DNA from: Flavobacterium daemonense
Lineage (GTDB): Bacteria; Bacteroidota; Bacteroidia; Flavobacteriales; Flavobacteriaceae
Assembly (NCBI RefSeq): GCF_007341385.1
Contig: NZ_VJYD01000008.1
Location: 1 to 64,000, forward strand
Reading direction: 5' to 3'
DNA length: 64,000 nucleotides
A program made the translations under genes and the position numbers. Under the pieces are notes generated by a model, which did no database searches, was not told the origin of the DNA, and was given only the letters and a program-made list of their open reading frames with translations. This document shows, piece after piece, positions 42,327-50,439 of the stretch; position 1 is the first letter of the stretch, and each line of letters opens with the position of its first letter.

Positions 42327-43289
42327 TTATTTCTTCGGAGTTGGTTTTCCTGTTTTTGTGGTAATGATTACAACTCCTTTTTTGCCTTTTTCGCCATATT
42401 TTTCAGTGGCTTCAAGGTCTTGTAAAATGGTTATTGTTTTAATATCCTGTTGATTTAAGGGCGCATACGGACTTGTTGGATTTTTTCCGAATAAATCTTC
42501 TTCAGAATAATATATGCCATCAATAATATAAAGCGGTTCGTCAAGAATTACTAATGATTCGACATTTTCCGGTTGTACATTCGGAAGTTCTGCCTGCATC
42601 ATTTTATCTCTTTTTGAGTCATCGCTATGTGCGATTGCGTTTCCATTCATGATGATTAAAGGCGCGCTTTTTTTAGCTTTTGCAGCTTGTTTGTCGGCAA
42701 AAGCAACTTTTGCGCCCTCTTTTTCGGGATAGCCTATATACCCAACTTGTGAATTGTTTTCTTTTTTTGAAAGTATATTATCGTTTTCTTCATCAGCATT
42801 TTCTTCACTAGCAATTACGGTTTCTGCTTGGGTTCCAACGATTAATGGTGAAGATGCTACAGTTTCAGTGTTTGAGCCTGTTGTTTCTTGTATTGCAACT
42901 CTTTCTTTATGTTTTATCTGATTTTCTAAAATTGCTTTGCCTTCTTCTTTTGTAACTAATTCTGAATTTGAAGAAACTGCTGCATTGTTATTTTCTTCCG
43001 AATTGTTTTTAGTTGTTTGATTTTGTGTATCATTGGTTACAACTGAGTTAGTATTTTCTATAGTCGTTTTTTTATCTGTTTTCAGAAATTGATAACCTAA
43101 TGAGATTACTAATAAAAGTGAAGCTGCAACAGCAATTTTTTTCCAAAGCGAAATGGCTTTTTTATCTTCTTTTTTATCGAGTTTTTGCTCAACACGCGAC
43201 CAGACTTTTTCCATTCCGGGAAAATCCTTTGCTGGAGCATTTTCAGCAGCTTCTTTAAATTTGTCGAATATTTTATCTTGATTGTCCAT
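42327..43289 (-). CDS. Transmembrane anti-sigma factor with a plug-like periplasmic domain
   Basis: 320-residue bitopic protein. The cytoplasmic N-terminus (1-50) has FPGMEKVWSRVEQKLDKKED, as in Bacteroidetes anti-sigma factors. One membrane helix spans 51-69 (KIAVAASLLLVISLGYQFL). A long low-complexity periplasmic stretch rich in N, E, S and T (70-200) follows. The C-terminus (about 245-312) is plug-like: EPLYIIDGIYYSEEDLF, NQQDIKTITILQDLEATEKY, GKKGVVIITTKTGK. It is encoded 2 bases after the ECF sigma factor, so it should be that factor's anti-sigma. Confidence 0.78.
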   Translation of the reverse strand: MDNQDKIFDKFKEAAENAPAKDFPGMEKVWSRVEQKLDKKEDKKAISLWKKIAVAASLLLVISLGYQFLKTDKKTTIENTNSVVTNDTQNQTTKNNSEENNNAAVSSNSELVTKEEGKAILENQIKHKERVAIQETTGSNTETVASSPLIVGTQAETVIASEENADEENDNILSKKENNSQVGYIGYPEKEGAKVAFADKQAAKAKKSAPLIIMNGNAIAHSDDSKRDKMMQAELPNVQPENVESLVILDEPLYIIDGIYYSEEDLFGKNPTSPYAPLNQQDIKTITILQDLEATEKYGEKGKKGVVIITTKTGKPTPKK

Positions 43290-43291
43290 GA

Positions 43292-43828
43292 CTATTTTGC
43301 TTTTTGATAATACAATTTATTAACCAGATCTTTTAGTTTGGTTTTTGCGGCATTCAATTGTGATTTCGAAGTGCCTTCTGAGATATTCAGCATCGCCGCA
43401 ATTTCCTTATGTCCAAAACCTTCAATAACAAAAAGGTTAAAAACAGTTTTACAGCCATCCGGAATATGATTTAATAAATTGAGTAAATCCTCTTCTTCCA
43501 GTGCGCTCATTTCGTGGGTAAAAGGCTGAGAAAGCACTTTTACATCATCAAGATACATGTTGAAATTGGTGTTTTTCTTGATCGTTGCTAAACAATGATT
43601 CACAGTAATTTTTCTTGACCAGGCTTCAAAGGCTTTGTCTTCCTTAAGCTGATCCAGTTTTGTGAAAATAGTATAGAAAGCGTCGGCCAAAGCTTCTTCA
43701 ATTTCTTCTTCTTTCTTGAGGTATCGTTTGCAAACGCGATACAATTTTGGAGCCAAATGCTCATAAACCTGACGCTGGGCGTCGCGGTTCATTTTTTTGC
43801 AGTTAGAAATTAGCGTTTCGTTTATCAC
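43292..43828 (-). CDS. ECF-type RNA polymerase sigma factor
   Basis: 178-residue sigma-70 family protein with only regions 2 and 4. Region 2 includes YEHLAPKLYRVCKRYLKKEE and EALADAFYTIFTKLDQL, and region 4 has GCKTVFNLFVIEGFGHKEIA followed by AAMLNISEGTSKSQLNAAK. It is the first gene of a three-gene minus-strand unit with its anti-sigma factor (2-base gap) and a plug-like exported protein. Target promoters are unknown; autoregulation is usual for the class. Confidence 0.9.
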   Translation of the reverse strand: MINETLISNCKKMNRDAQRQVYEHLAPKLYRVCKRYLKKEEEIEEALADAFYTIFTKLDQLKEDKAFEAWSRKITVNHCLATIKKNTNFNMYLDDVKVLSQPFTHEMSALEEEDLLNLLNHIPDGCKTVFNLFVIEGFGHKEIAAMLNISEGTSKSQLNAAKTKLKDLVNKLYYQKAK

Positions 43829-43907
43829 AATGTTGGTCTTTATTTATAAAGAGAGCGAAAAAGATAAAAAGGTTGGGACAAGGATGAAAAAAAAAGTTTT
43901 TTTTTTA

Positions 43908-44041
43908 GGTTCAGAGGGGCAAAGGTTCAAAGGTTTTTATCGTAGAGGCGCACAGCAGTGCGTCTAACGTCTTGTAAATCTGCAATTTTGTCAATCATTT
44001 TTACATTCTTTGCGGAGACGCACTGCTGTGCGCCTCTACGG
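43908..44041. repeat. MITE-like palindrome CGTAGAGGCGCACAGCAGTG family, with adjacent CAAAGG words
   Basis: Arms of 25 bases (43942-43966 and 44017-44041; core AGAGGCGCACAGCAGTGCGT) are perfect complements enclosing 50 bases. GC content is well above the surroundings, and each arm holds the small palindrome CGCAC-AGCA-GTGCG. At 43908-43938 a copy of the GGTTCAGAGGGGCAAAGGTT word cluster precedes it (compare 33647). No gene lies in 43829-44083. Confidence 0.8.
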
Positions 44042-44083
44042 TACTATTGTAATTGAAAGGCTTTGTGCGGTTTTGTGTAACTC

Positions 44084-44920
44084 TTATTTAATCGGCAAGG
44101 TCAATTTATAAATCTTCGTTTCTAAAACTTCGGTATCATTATCCTCGCAAAGTAAAAATTCGATTTTGTTGTTTTCTTTTTTATAGAAAGTCAAACCTTC
44201 AAATTTATTTGTTGAGGTTATTTTTTGAGTAAAATCAATTTTCAAGGTTTTAAGATCAATTCTTCCAATAAAACTTCCTAGAATTTCGCCATCGTCGTAA
44301 GTTGATTTTGTGTCTTCGGCAGTTGAAAGGAAATAGATTTTGTCTTCGACTAAAATCGCATCTGTAAAACTGGAACGAACGCCTTTTATTTTTGGCAGTT
44401 TGTAATTTACAGCAATCAAAGCAAATTCTTCGTCTAGCTTTTTGGCGTGAATTGTAAAAATGGTGTTTTTATTTGTAACGCCGTTTCCTCTATTGAATAA
44501 ATACCAGTTTTCGCCATCGAAAATGGCACCTTCTAAATTGAAATCTTCTGGTTTTATTTCGCCGAAATTCTGCATTAAGCCATATAAATCGACTAGATTA
44601 TTTTTCTGTAAAACGGTTTTCGATTTAAGATCAAATTCGATCATTTTATTTCGGTTTTCGGTGGAACCAGAACCAAAAACATATAAAGTATCATTATGAT
44701 GCGTGATCGATTCAAAATCAGGTTTTAAGTTTTTGGGAATATTTTGTGTTGGATTATCAATTAAAGGATGTTGATTTAATTGCTGATTCTGCATGTTGTA
44801 TTCGTAAAGAAATCCGCTGTTGTCGCCAATGACATAAAGTGCGTCATTATTGTAAAATAATCCTGATGCAGAACCGATTCCGATGATTTGAAATAATATT
44901 TCTAATGTGAATTTTTCCAT
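44084..44920 (-). CDS. Beta-propeller-like protein of unknown function
   Basis: 278-residue protein without a signal peptide. It is made of repeating strands of the form NDALYVIGDNSGFLYEYN, HNDTLYVFGSGS, GENWYLFNRGNGV and EDKIYFLSTAED, spaced about 45-55 residues apart, as in a six-bladed propeller. It recalls the DUF6929-type group of Bacteroidetes proteins, from memory and not certain. FESITHH and NLEGAIFDGE contain acidic residues that could bind metal or substrate. Monocistronic; function unknown. Confidence 0.65.
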   Translation of the reverse strand: MEKFTLEILFQIIGIGSASGLFYNNDALYVIGDNSGFLYEYNMQNQQLNQHPLIDNPTQNIPKNLKPDFESITHHNDTLYVFGSGSTENRNKMIEFDLKSKTVLQKNNLVDLYGLMQNFGEIKPEDFNLEGAIFDGENWYLFNRGNGVTNKNTIFTIHAKKLDEEFALIAVNYKLPKIKGVRSSFTDAILVEDKIYFLSTAEDTKSTYDDGEILGSFIGRIDLKTLKIDFTQKITSTNKFEGLTFYKKENNKIEFLLCEDNDTEVLETKIYKLTLPIK

Positions 44921-45037
44921 GAATGTTGTTTTGAAAAGTAATAAGTCACAAGTCTTCAGAAAGATATGCCATGTAAAATTAGACTATTTAGCAGGATAAA
45001 AAAATCAAAAACCAAATAAATTTTGTAAAAATTAACC

Positions 45038-45045
45038 TACATTTG
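45038..45045 (+). promoter_or_regulatory. -7 promoter element of the toxin-immunity locus
   Basis: TACATTTG, a TAnnTTTG match, about 40 bases before the ATG at 45086. No -33 TTG stands at the normal distance, so expression may be weak or need an activator. Confidence 0.4.
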
Positions 45046-45085
45046 AATTGAAGGAAAAATCGCAATTAATTTAAACATAAATATC

Positions 45086-45817
45086 ATGAATACAAGCACT
45101 TTTAGATTTGGAGAAAAAAACGATTTAAAACCTTCTAAAGATAACAATCTATTTGGAGATCCGTTTTGGGGAGAAGCAGGAAGTATGAAGTCAAGAAGCG
45201 TATATGTGCAATTGAACGAAAAAGAAAAAGCTTTGATGCTAAAAGCAAACTACATTCAAATGATTAAAAAAGCCCGAGAAAGAAATTATAATATGGCGGC
45301 AGATTGTTTGCAATGGTGGCTAGATGGCACGGGATTTACAAAAAATATCGATTTTAAGTGGCTTAGAAGACAAAGAGAGGTCATGTCAGCTGAAGATTTG
45401 AATTTAAAGCGTTTTGGTGAAAAACTTGAAGAATATGGAAAGACCTTAGAAGAGGGTGATACAGCAAAATATGACGATCATTTTGAACATCAGGTTAGGG
45501 CTGGCATCTTCGGAGAATTATATTATGCTAGCGGAGACAGTACTTTAAGTTCGCAATGTTATTTTAAGATAACGAAAAAAGGCGACAACTATATTGTAAC
45601 TGGAATTATAAAACATTTTTGGTCGGATCGATACGATTGGCACAAAGGTGCATCTGCCTATATTCCTAGTTTTGGAAACATCGGAGATTCGGATGCTCTT
45701 TTAGTTGAAAAATATTGCGGAGCAAAACCGTTTGAGATGAGAGCCGAGTGGAAGCAAAGTTTTGACAAAATATTTGAATCAGGTTTTTTAGGAAGCTTAA
45801 ACATTAACTTAAAATGA
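45086..45817 (+). CDS. Putative colicin M-like toxin (lipid II hydrolase-like)
   Basis: 243-residue protein without signal peptide or membrane helix. The C-terminal half follows colicin M in order: AADCLQWWLDGTG (71-83; colicin M has a similar ALAHYLWGNGA), VRAGIFGELYYASGDSTL, a beta strand pair, then HFWSDRYDWHKG with D181, Y183, D184 and H186 (colicin M catalytic segment DDKYDFN...HR), and CGAKPFEMRAEWKQS at 211-225. The histidine spacing differs from colicin M. Colicin M cleaves the lipid II carrier in the periplasm. The next two genes look like matching membrane-anchored immunity proteins, and this gene's stop overlaps the first of them (ATGA). Delivery is unknown: no type IX or Sec signal is seen. 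Remembered homology; needs a profile search. Confidence 0.62.
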   Translation: MNTSTFRFGEKNDLKPSKDNNLFGDPFWGEAGSMKSRSVYVQLNEKEKALMLKANYIQMIKKARERNYNMAADCLQWWLDGTGFTKNIDFKWLRRQREVMSAEDLNLKRFGEKLEEYGKTLEEGDTAKYDDHFEHQVRAGIFGELYYASGDSTLSSQCYFKITKKGDNYIVTGIIKHFWSDRYDWHKGASAYIPSFGNIGDSDALLVEKYCGAKPFEMRAEWKQSFDKIFESGFLGSLNINLK

Positions 45818-46236
45818 AAAAAAAGATTTATGTAGTATTAACGATTCTAATAGTTTTATTTTCTACATATTATTATTGGAATAATAGATACGTAGAACTT
45901 CGCCCTGTAGTTTTAAACAATGATGTTCCCAGATTTAAAGTGTTTAATCGTCAGATAGTAATTTTTCAAAATGATTTTTATAGAATCGCCGGGCGAGATG
46001 AAATTCCGTCAAATTTCTACAAGAATATTAGATTTGTTTTAGACCATGAACTAAAAGATTATATTGTAAAAGATGGTGTGATTTATATTAAATATAAAAA
46101 TATGAATGATTTAGAAATGATTTGGAATTATACCACTAAAACCAACGATTTAGATTGGATAAAACAGAAAAAGGAAGAAGATAGATTTAATAGAGAGAAT
46201 AAAAAGCACTCTAAAGATTCTAAAATAGAAAAATGA
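45814..46236 (+). CDS. Putative membrane-anchored immunity protein 1
   Basis: 140-residue protein with one N-terminal membrane helix (about 4-22, IYVVLTILIVLFSTYYYW) and an exported domain of about 115 residues ending in a charged KKHSKDSKIEK tail. The domain pattern EIPSNFYKNIRFVLDHELKD, then VIYIKYKNMNDLEMIWNYT, is repeated in the next gene. This matches the layout of the colicin M immunity protein Cmi, which is anchored in the inner membrane with a periplasmic domain. The ATG overlaps the stop of the toxin-like gene by 4 bases, so the two are translationally coupled. Confidence 0.6.
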   Translation: MKKKIYVVLTILIVLFSTYYYWNNRYVELRPVVLNNDVPRFKVFNRQIVIFQNDFYRIAGRDEIPSNFYKNIRFVLDHELKDYIVKDGVIYIKYKNMNDLEMIWNYTTKTNDLDWIKQKKEEDRFNRENKKHSKDSKIEK

Positions 46237-46697
46237 AAAAGAAAATATTTATCGTATTAATTGTATTAGTTCTTTTGTTTTCTACTTATTATTATTGGCA
46301 AAACAGATATGTCGTAGTTAAACCGATAATAGCCATGGAGTACGATCGTCAAATAATATTATTTGACAATAGTTACTTTAGATTCGCTGAACCAAGTGAG
46401 ATTTCGCCAAATTTCTATAAGCATATAAAATTTGTTTTGAGCCGTTCTGCCATTGATTATGTCGAAGAAAACGGCATTATATATGTTCGAAATAAATTCT
46501 TTAATGATATGGAGCTTGCTTGGAATTACACTAATAGAGCTAACTCTGTGGAATATTTTAAAATGGAAAGAGAAGTGGATAGTATTAATCTTATTTACGA
46601 AAAAGAATATGTAGATTCACAGAAAAAAATAATAGATGGTTATCTAAAAGAAATCAAAGCTACCTCTAAAAATAATTTTTATTATTATAGATTTTGA
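46233..46697 (+). CDS. Putative membrane-anchored immunity protein 2 (paralogue)
   Basis: 154-residue paralogue of the preceding protein. The shared N-terminus is MKKKIFIVLIVLVLLFSTYY, and the domain lines up as EISPNFYKHIKFVLSRSAID and IIYVRNKFFNDMELAWNYT. Roughly half of the aligned residues agree by eye. The C-terminus has diverged and is longer (KEIKATSKNNFYYYRF). It overlaps the previous gene by ATGA, so all three genes form one coupled operon ended by the terminator at 46711. Confidence 0.6.
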   Translation: MKKKIFIVLIVLVLLFSTYYYWQNRYVVVKPIIAMEYDRQIILFDNSYFRFAEPSEISPNFYKHIKFVLSRSAIDYVEENGIIYVRNKFFNDMELAWNYTNRANSVEYFKMEREVDSINLIYEKEYVDSQKKIIDGYLKEIKATSKNNFYYYRF

Positions 46698-46710
46698 AAA
46701 AGGAAGATTT

Positions 46711-46743
46711 AAAAAAGAGTCTTAAAGTAAGGCTCTTTTTTTT
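46711..46743 (+). terminator. Terminator of the toxin-immunity operon
   Basis: Stem AAAAAAGAGTCTTA / TAAGGCTCTTTTTT with one U-G pair, a short loop and a T run, 14 bases after the last stop. It marks the three genes as a separate unit. Confidence 0.82.
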
Positions 46744-46916
46744 GTTTGAATGTTACTGCAAGTTTATGAGTATTTTGTATTACTAAATTATTGTTAATTT
46801 TTTCAGCAAGACAGGTTCTTTGTGGTAAAAATCTTCTTTTTATGATAATGTCAAAATGATTTTCAGTTAAAATGGCGGGATTTACTTTGTAAAAAAATAA
46901 AAAACCTTTTTAGCTC

Positions 46917-48368
46917 ATGAAACGAATTATTCTACCATTAATTGTTTTAGGCTCGCTGGTTGTTTCTTGCAACAACGATTCTAAAGATGACACTGTACCA
47001 ACAAGTGTTGTATTGAAAGACCAATCTGTAACGCCAAGTTTATTAAAGGCGCAGGCAGGATTTGAAAATTTAAAAATTTATTCTCTTTTTAGTTCAGATG
47101 ATGTTTTGCCAGACAGTCCAAGTTTTGTTTTTGGAGGTTCTGCCGATGGTTCTGGTTTATTAAAAAACACAGATGGGACTTTCACTTTTTTAGTAAATAA
47201 CGAAGACAATTTTGCAGTTTCTAGAATTACTTTAGACAAAACATTCAAACCTACAAAAGGAGAATATTTGCTGAATTCTAGCGGAGGAACTTGGAGATTG
47301 TGCGGTGCAACTATGGCTACGCCGGCAGAACATGGTTTTGGTCCCGTTTATTTGACTTGTGGAGAATCTGGAGAAGAATCTCGTACGCATGCATTAAACC
47401 CTTATGGAGATGTAGGTTCTGCATCTGTATCTAAAGAATTACCTGGTTTTGGACGTTTAAGCGCTGAGAATGCTTTGCCATTACGTTCTAGCGCATACAG
47501 CGGTAAAACAGTTGTAGTAATTGGCGATGACGATTCTGGAACTTATGGAGGTCAGGTTTTTATGTATGTATCAAATACTATTGGCGATTTAACAAATGGT
47601 TCTTTATACATGCTGAAAAGAAATGATGATAACCAAAGAGAAAAAGATATGGAAACAGGTAAAACATATCCGGTTTCTTTTGTGAAAATCGATAATCACA
47701 CAACGCTTACAGGTGCGCAAATCAATGCGGCTGTAAATACGTTGAAAGCAATCAAATTTGGTCGCGTTGAAGATTTAGATTACCGAAAAGGTGGTGGAAA
47801 TGCTGACCGTGAATTGTATTTTAACGTAACTGGACAGGCAACAACTGGAACAAATGCTGATGGTTCAAGAACAAAATACGGAAGAGTTTACAGACTTAAT
47901 CTTGATGCTGCTGATCCTTTAAAAGGTACATTGGAAGTTGTTTTAGATGGAGATAACAGAAGTGGAATTGCAGGTAAATTTCAAAATCCGGATAATGTTT
48001 GTGTGACTAAAAACTACGTTTACGTTCAGGAAGATGCAAATGGATATGGAGATGAAACGCACGATGCCTATATTTATCAATACAATATCGCTACAAAAGA
48101 TTTAAAAGTTGTAGTTGAGTTAGATCACCGTCGTACTGCTGCAGATGCTGCAAAATACAATGTAGGCGGAACGTCAAAATTTGGAGATTGGGAATACGGT
48201 GCTTTGATCGATGTTTCGGAGCAAGTTGGTATTGCTGATACTTTTATGTTAAGCGTTCAGCCACATACTTGGACAGGCGCAAAATATAAAAGCCCAGACG
48301 GAGGAAAAAATCGTCCTGATGAACAGCAGGCAAGTCAAATTGTAGTTATTAAAGGTTTGGCGAGATAA
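46917..48368 (+). CDS. PhoX/DUF839-like lipoprotein (beta-propeller)
   Basis: 483-residue lipoprotein with signal peptide and lipobox at the N-terminus (LGSLVVSC, cysteine 18). The mature chain reads like the DUF839/PhoX propeller: LVNNEDNFAVSRITLD, RLSAENALPL, VVVIGDDDSGTYGGQVFMYV, NGSLYMLKRND, GRVEDLDYRKGGG, FQNPDNVCVTKNYVYVQED. PhoX proteins are calcium/iron-dependent phosphatases, but I cannot confirm the metal ligands, so phosphatase activity is only possible. It is followed after 94 bases by a diheme peroxidase gene on the same strand. Confidence 0.62.
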   Translation: MKRIILPLIVLGSLVVSCNNDSKDDTVPTSVVLKDQSVTPSLLKAQAGFENLKIYSLFSSDDVLPDSPSFVFGGSADGSGLLKNTDGTFTFLVNNEDNFAVSRITLDKTFKPTKGEYLLNSSGGTWRLCGATMATPAEHGFGPVYLTCGESGEESRTHALNPYGDVGSASVSKELPGFGRLSAENALPLRSSAYSGKTVVVIGDDDSGTYGGQVFMYVSNTIGDLTNGSLYMLKRNDDNQREKDMETGKTYPVSFVKIDNHTTLTGAQINAAVNTLKAIKFGRVEDLDYRKGGGNADRELYFNVTGQATTGTNADGSRTKYGRVYRLNLDAADPLKGTLEVVLDGDNRSGIAGKFQNPDNVCVTKNYVYVQEDANGYGDETHDAYIYQYNIATKDLKVVVELDHRRTAADAAKYNVGGTSKFGDWEYGALIDVSEQVGIADTFMLSVQPHTWTGAKYKSPDGGKNRPDEQQASQIVVIKGLAR

Positions 48369-48462
48369 ACGCTTAATTCATTATAAACAGATATCCACTA
48401 TTTCAATTTGAGGTAGTGGTTTCTGTTTTTCTAAATATTCCTCTTTTAATCGTTACTATAAC

Positions 48463-50238
48463 ATGAAAAAAATATATTGTTTGTTATTCTTGTTTGCATT
48501 TGTTGCATGTCAGAAAAAAAACAAGCATCAGGAAATCAATGAAATGTTTCAGAAAGACATTGTTTTATTAACCGAAAAAGTTGCTAAACTAGAATATTCT
48601 GTAAAGTCAGATTCTACGGAAACACAAATTCAGAGACAATTTCTGGAAGCGCACGAATGTTACAAAAAAGTCGAAATGATAAGTGAATATTATTCGCCTG
48701 CAGTTTCGAAATCAATTAACGGCCCAGCAATACCTGAATTTGAAGAAAATGATAAAGTGACCGTTCAGCCCGAAGGATTTCAGGTTATCGAAGAATTGGT
48801 TTTTCCGAAATACAATAAAGAAAACAAAAAAGAATTGCTTCAGGAATTAGGTGTTTTATCTGGAAATTTAATTCGGTTAGAAAAAGTTTCGAGTTCCAAT
48901 GAATTGACTGATGCTCATGTTTTTGACGCGATGCGATTAGAAGTGTATCGAATTCTAACACTTGGAATTACTGGTTTTGATTCGCCAGTGGTTTTAAATT
49001 CACTTCCTGAAGCTCAAGTTTCTTTGGAAACAATTGAAAACTATTATCGTGTTTACACTCAAAATCAAAAAACAACAAATTCAAAACAAGTACTTCAGAT
49101 TTTAGAAAGCGGAAAAAGGTATTTAAAATCGAATACCAATTTTAATGCTTTTGACCGAGCTTATTTTATAAAAGAAATTTTAAATCCGCTGAGCAGAGGA
49201 ATTTTTAAAACACAGTCCGAATTAGGAATTCCGTTAATGAAAGAACAGCGCGGTTTAAAAGTTACGGCTCAGACTTTATTTGACAAAGATGCTTTTGATG
49301 CCGAAGCATTTTCGGGATTTCCAGATTATAAAACCACACCAGAAAAAATTGCATTAGGCAAAAAGTTATTCAATGATCCAATTCTTTCGGGAAATAATAC
49401 GCGTTCTTGTGCTTCCTGTCATCATTCTGAAAAAGCACTTACAGACGGATTAGAAAGAGCAGTTTCGCTTGACGGAAAATCGATGATTCAGCGCAATACG
49501 CCAACGCTTGCCAATATCGCATTTCAGCGTGTATTTTTTGCAGATTCCAGAGTGAGTTACCTCGAAGATCAGGTGGTCGCGGTTATTAAAAATGAAAACG
49601 AAATGCATGGTTCCCTGGAAAAATCGGTTTTGGCAATCAAGCAAAATGACGCTTATGTAGCGTCTTTCAAAAAAGCGTTCCCGAAAGGTGAAATAAATGA
49701 ATTTGCAATCAAAAATGCGTTAGGATCTTACATTCGTTCGTTAAGCCATTACGATTCTAAATTTGATCGTGTGATGCAAAACAAAGAAACTTTTACTGCC
49801 GATGAAAAAGTAGGTTTTAATTTATTTGCCGGAAAAGCAAAATGTGCAACTTGTCATTTTATTCCGCTTACAAATGGAACGGTTCCGCCAAATTTTGACC
49901 GAACAGAAAGTGAAATTTTAGGCGTTCCCAATAAAAACAAAAAACTCGATGGCGATTTGGGAAAATTTGTAATTACGCAGGCAGCGATTCATAAAAACTC
50001 GTTTAAAACGCCAACTATCCGAAACATTGAACTTACAGCGCCATACATGCACAACGGAGTTTATAAAACGCTTGAAGAAGTAATCGATTTTTATAATGAA
50101 GGTGGCGGAATTGGTTTAGGTTTAGATGTTCCAAATCAAACTTTGCCCGAAGACAAATTGAATTTATCTGATAAAGAAAAAAAGCAGTTAATTGATTTCA
50201 TGAAGACTTTGACGGATAAAAAATATTCTAGTAATTAG
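48463..50238 (+). CDS. Diheme cytochrome c peroxidase / MauG-family lipoprotein with helical N-terminal domain
   Basis: 591-residue lipoprotein (lipobox FVAC at residues 13-16). Residues of about 20-265 are all-helical, with QPEGFQVIEELVFP resembling the GFHAIE motif of imelysin/EfeO domains. Residues 285-588 form a CCP/MauG domain with two c-type heme sites, C316-A-S-C319-H320 and C461-A-T-C464-H465, plus FKTPTIRNIELTAPYMHNG near the end. The family reduces hydrogen peroxide or oxidises a protein or ligand. The helical domain fused to the peroxidase suggests a metal-linked envelope function, by inference. It is encoded after the PhoX-like gene. Confidence 0.82.
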   Translation: MKKIYCLLFLFAFVACQKKNKHQEINEMFQKDIVLLTEKVAKLEYSVKSDSTETQIQRQFLEAHECYKKVEMISEYYSPAVSKSINGPAIPEFEENDKVTVQPEGFQVIEELVFPKYNKENKKELLQELGVLSGNLIRLEKVSSSNELTDAHVFDAMRLEVYRILTLGITGFDSPVVLNSLPEAQVSLETIENYYRVYTQNQKTTNSKQVLQILESGKRYLKSNTNFNAFDRAYFIKEILNPLSRGIFKTQSELGIPLMKEQRGLKVTAQTLFDKDAFDAEAFSGFPDYKTTPEKIALGKKLFNDPILSGNNTRSCASCHHSEKALTDGLERAVSLDGKSMIQRNTPTLANIAFQRVFFADSRVSYLEDQVVAVIKNENEMHGSLEKSVLAIKQNDAYVASFKKAFPKGEINEFAIKNALGSYIRSLSHYDSKFDRVMQNKETFTADEKVGFNLFAGKAKCATCHFIPLTNGTVPPNFDRTESEILGVPNKNKKLDGDLGKFVITQAAIHKNSFKTPTIRNIELTAPYMHNGVYKTLEEVIDFYNEGGGIGLGLDVPNQTLPEDKLNLSDKEKKQLIDFMKTLTDKKYSSN

Positions 50239-50304
50239 ATAATGTGTCAATTTGATATAGAGATAATTTTTCATCTTTGTCAAAGTTTTATCACAATCTA
50301 CAAC

Positions 50305-50337
50305 AAACCCGACAGGTTTTGAAAACCTGTCGGGTTT
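50305..50337. terminator. Terminator / CCCGACAGG-family palindrome
   Basis: Perfect palindrome AAACCCGACAGGTTTT / AAAACCTGTCGGGTTT with a 1-base centre. It lies after the peroxidase gene and opposite the converging outer-membrane protein gene. Confidence 0.8.
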
Positions 50338-50373
50338 ACTTTTTAATTAAATAGGGACTTTTATAAAACACCA

Positions 50374-50403
50374 AACCCGGCAGACTGTGCGATCTGCCGG
50401 GTT
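50374..50403. terminator. Second palindrome with T-rich flank
   Basis: AACCCGGCAGA / TCTGCCGGGTT with an 8-base loop, 36 bases before the stop of the minus-strand gene at 50440. Probably the terminator of that gene. Confidence 0.65.
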
Positions 50404-50439
50404 CATACCAAAAACAAAAAATAAATTAAACCTTAACTT

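Noticed and set aside
44084..44920. Secreted enzyme related to the PhoX-like lipoprotein at 46.9 kb
   Set aside because: Both look like propellers, but this one has no signal peptide and shares no motif order with the lipoprotein.
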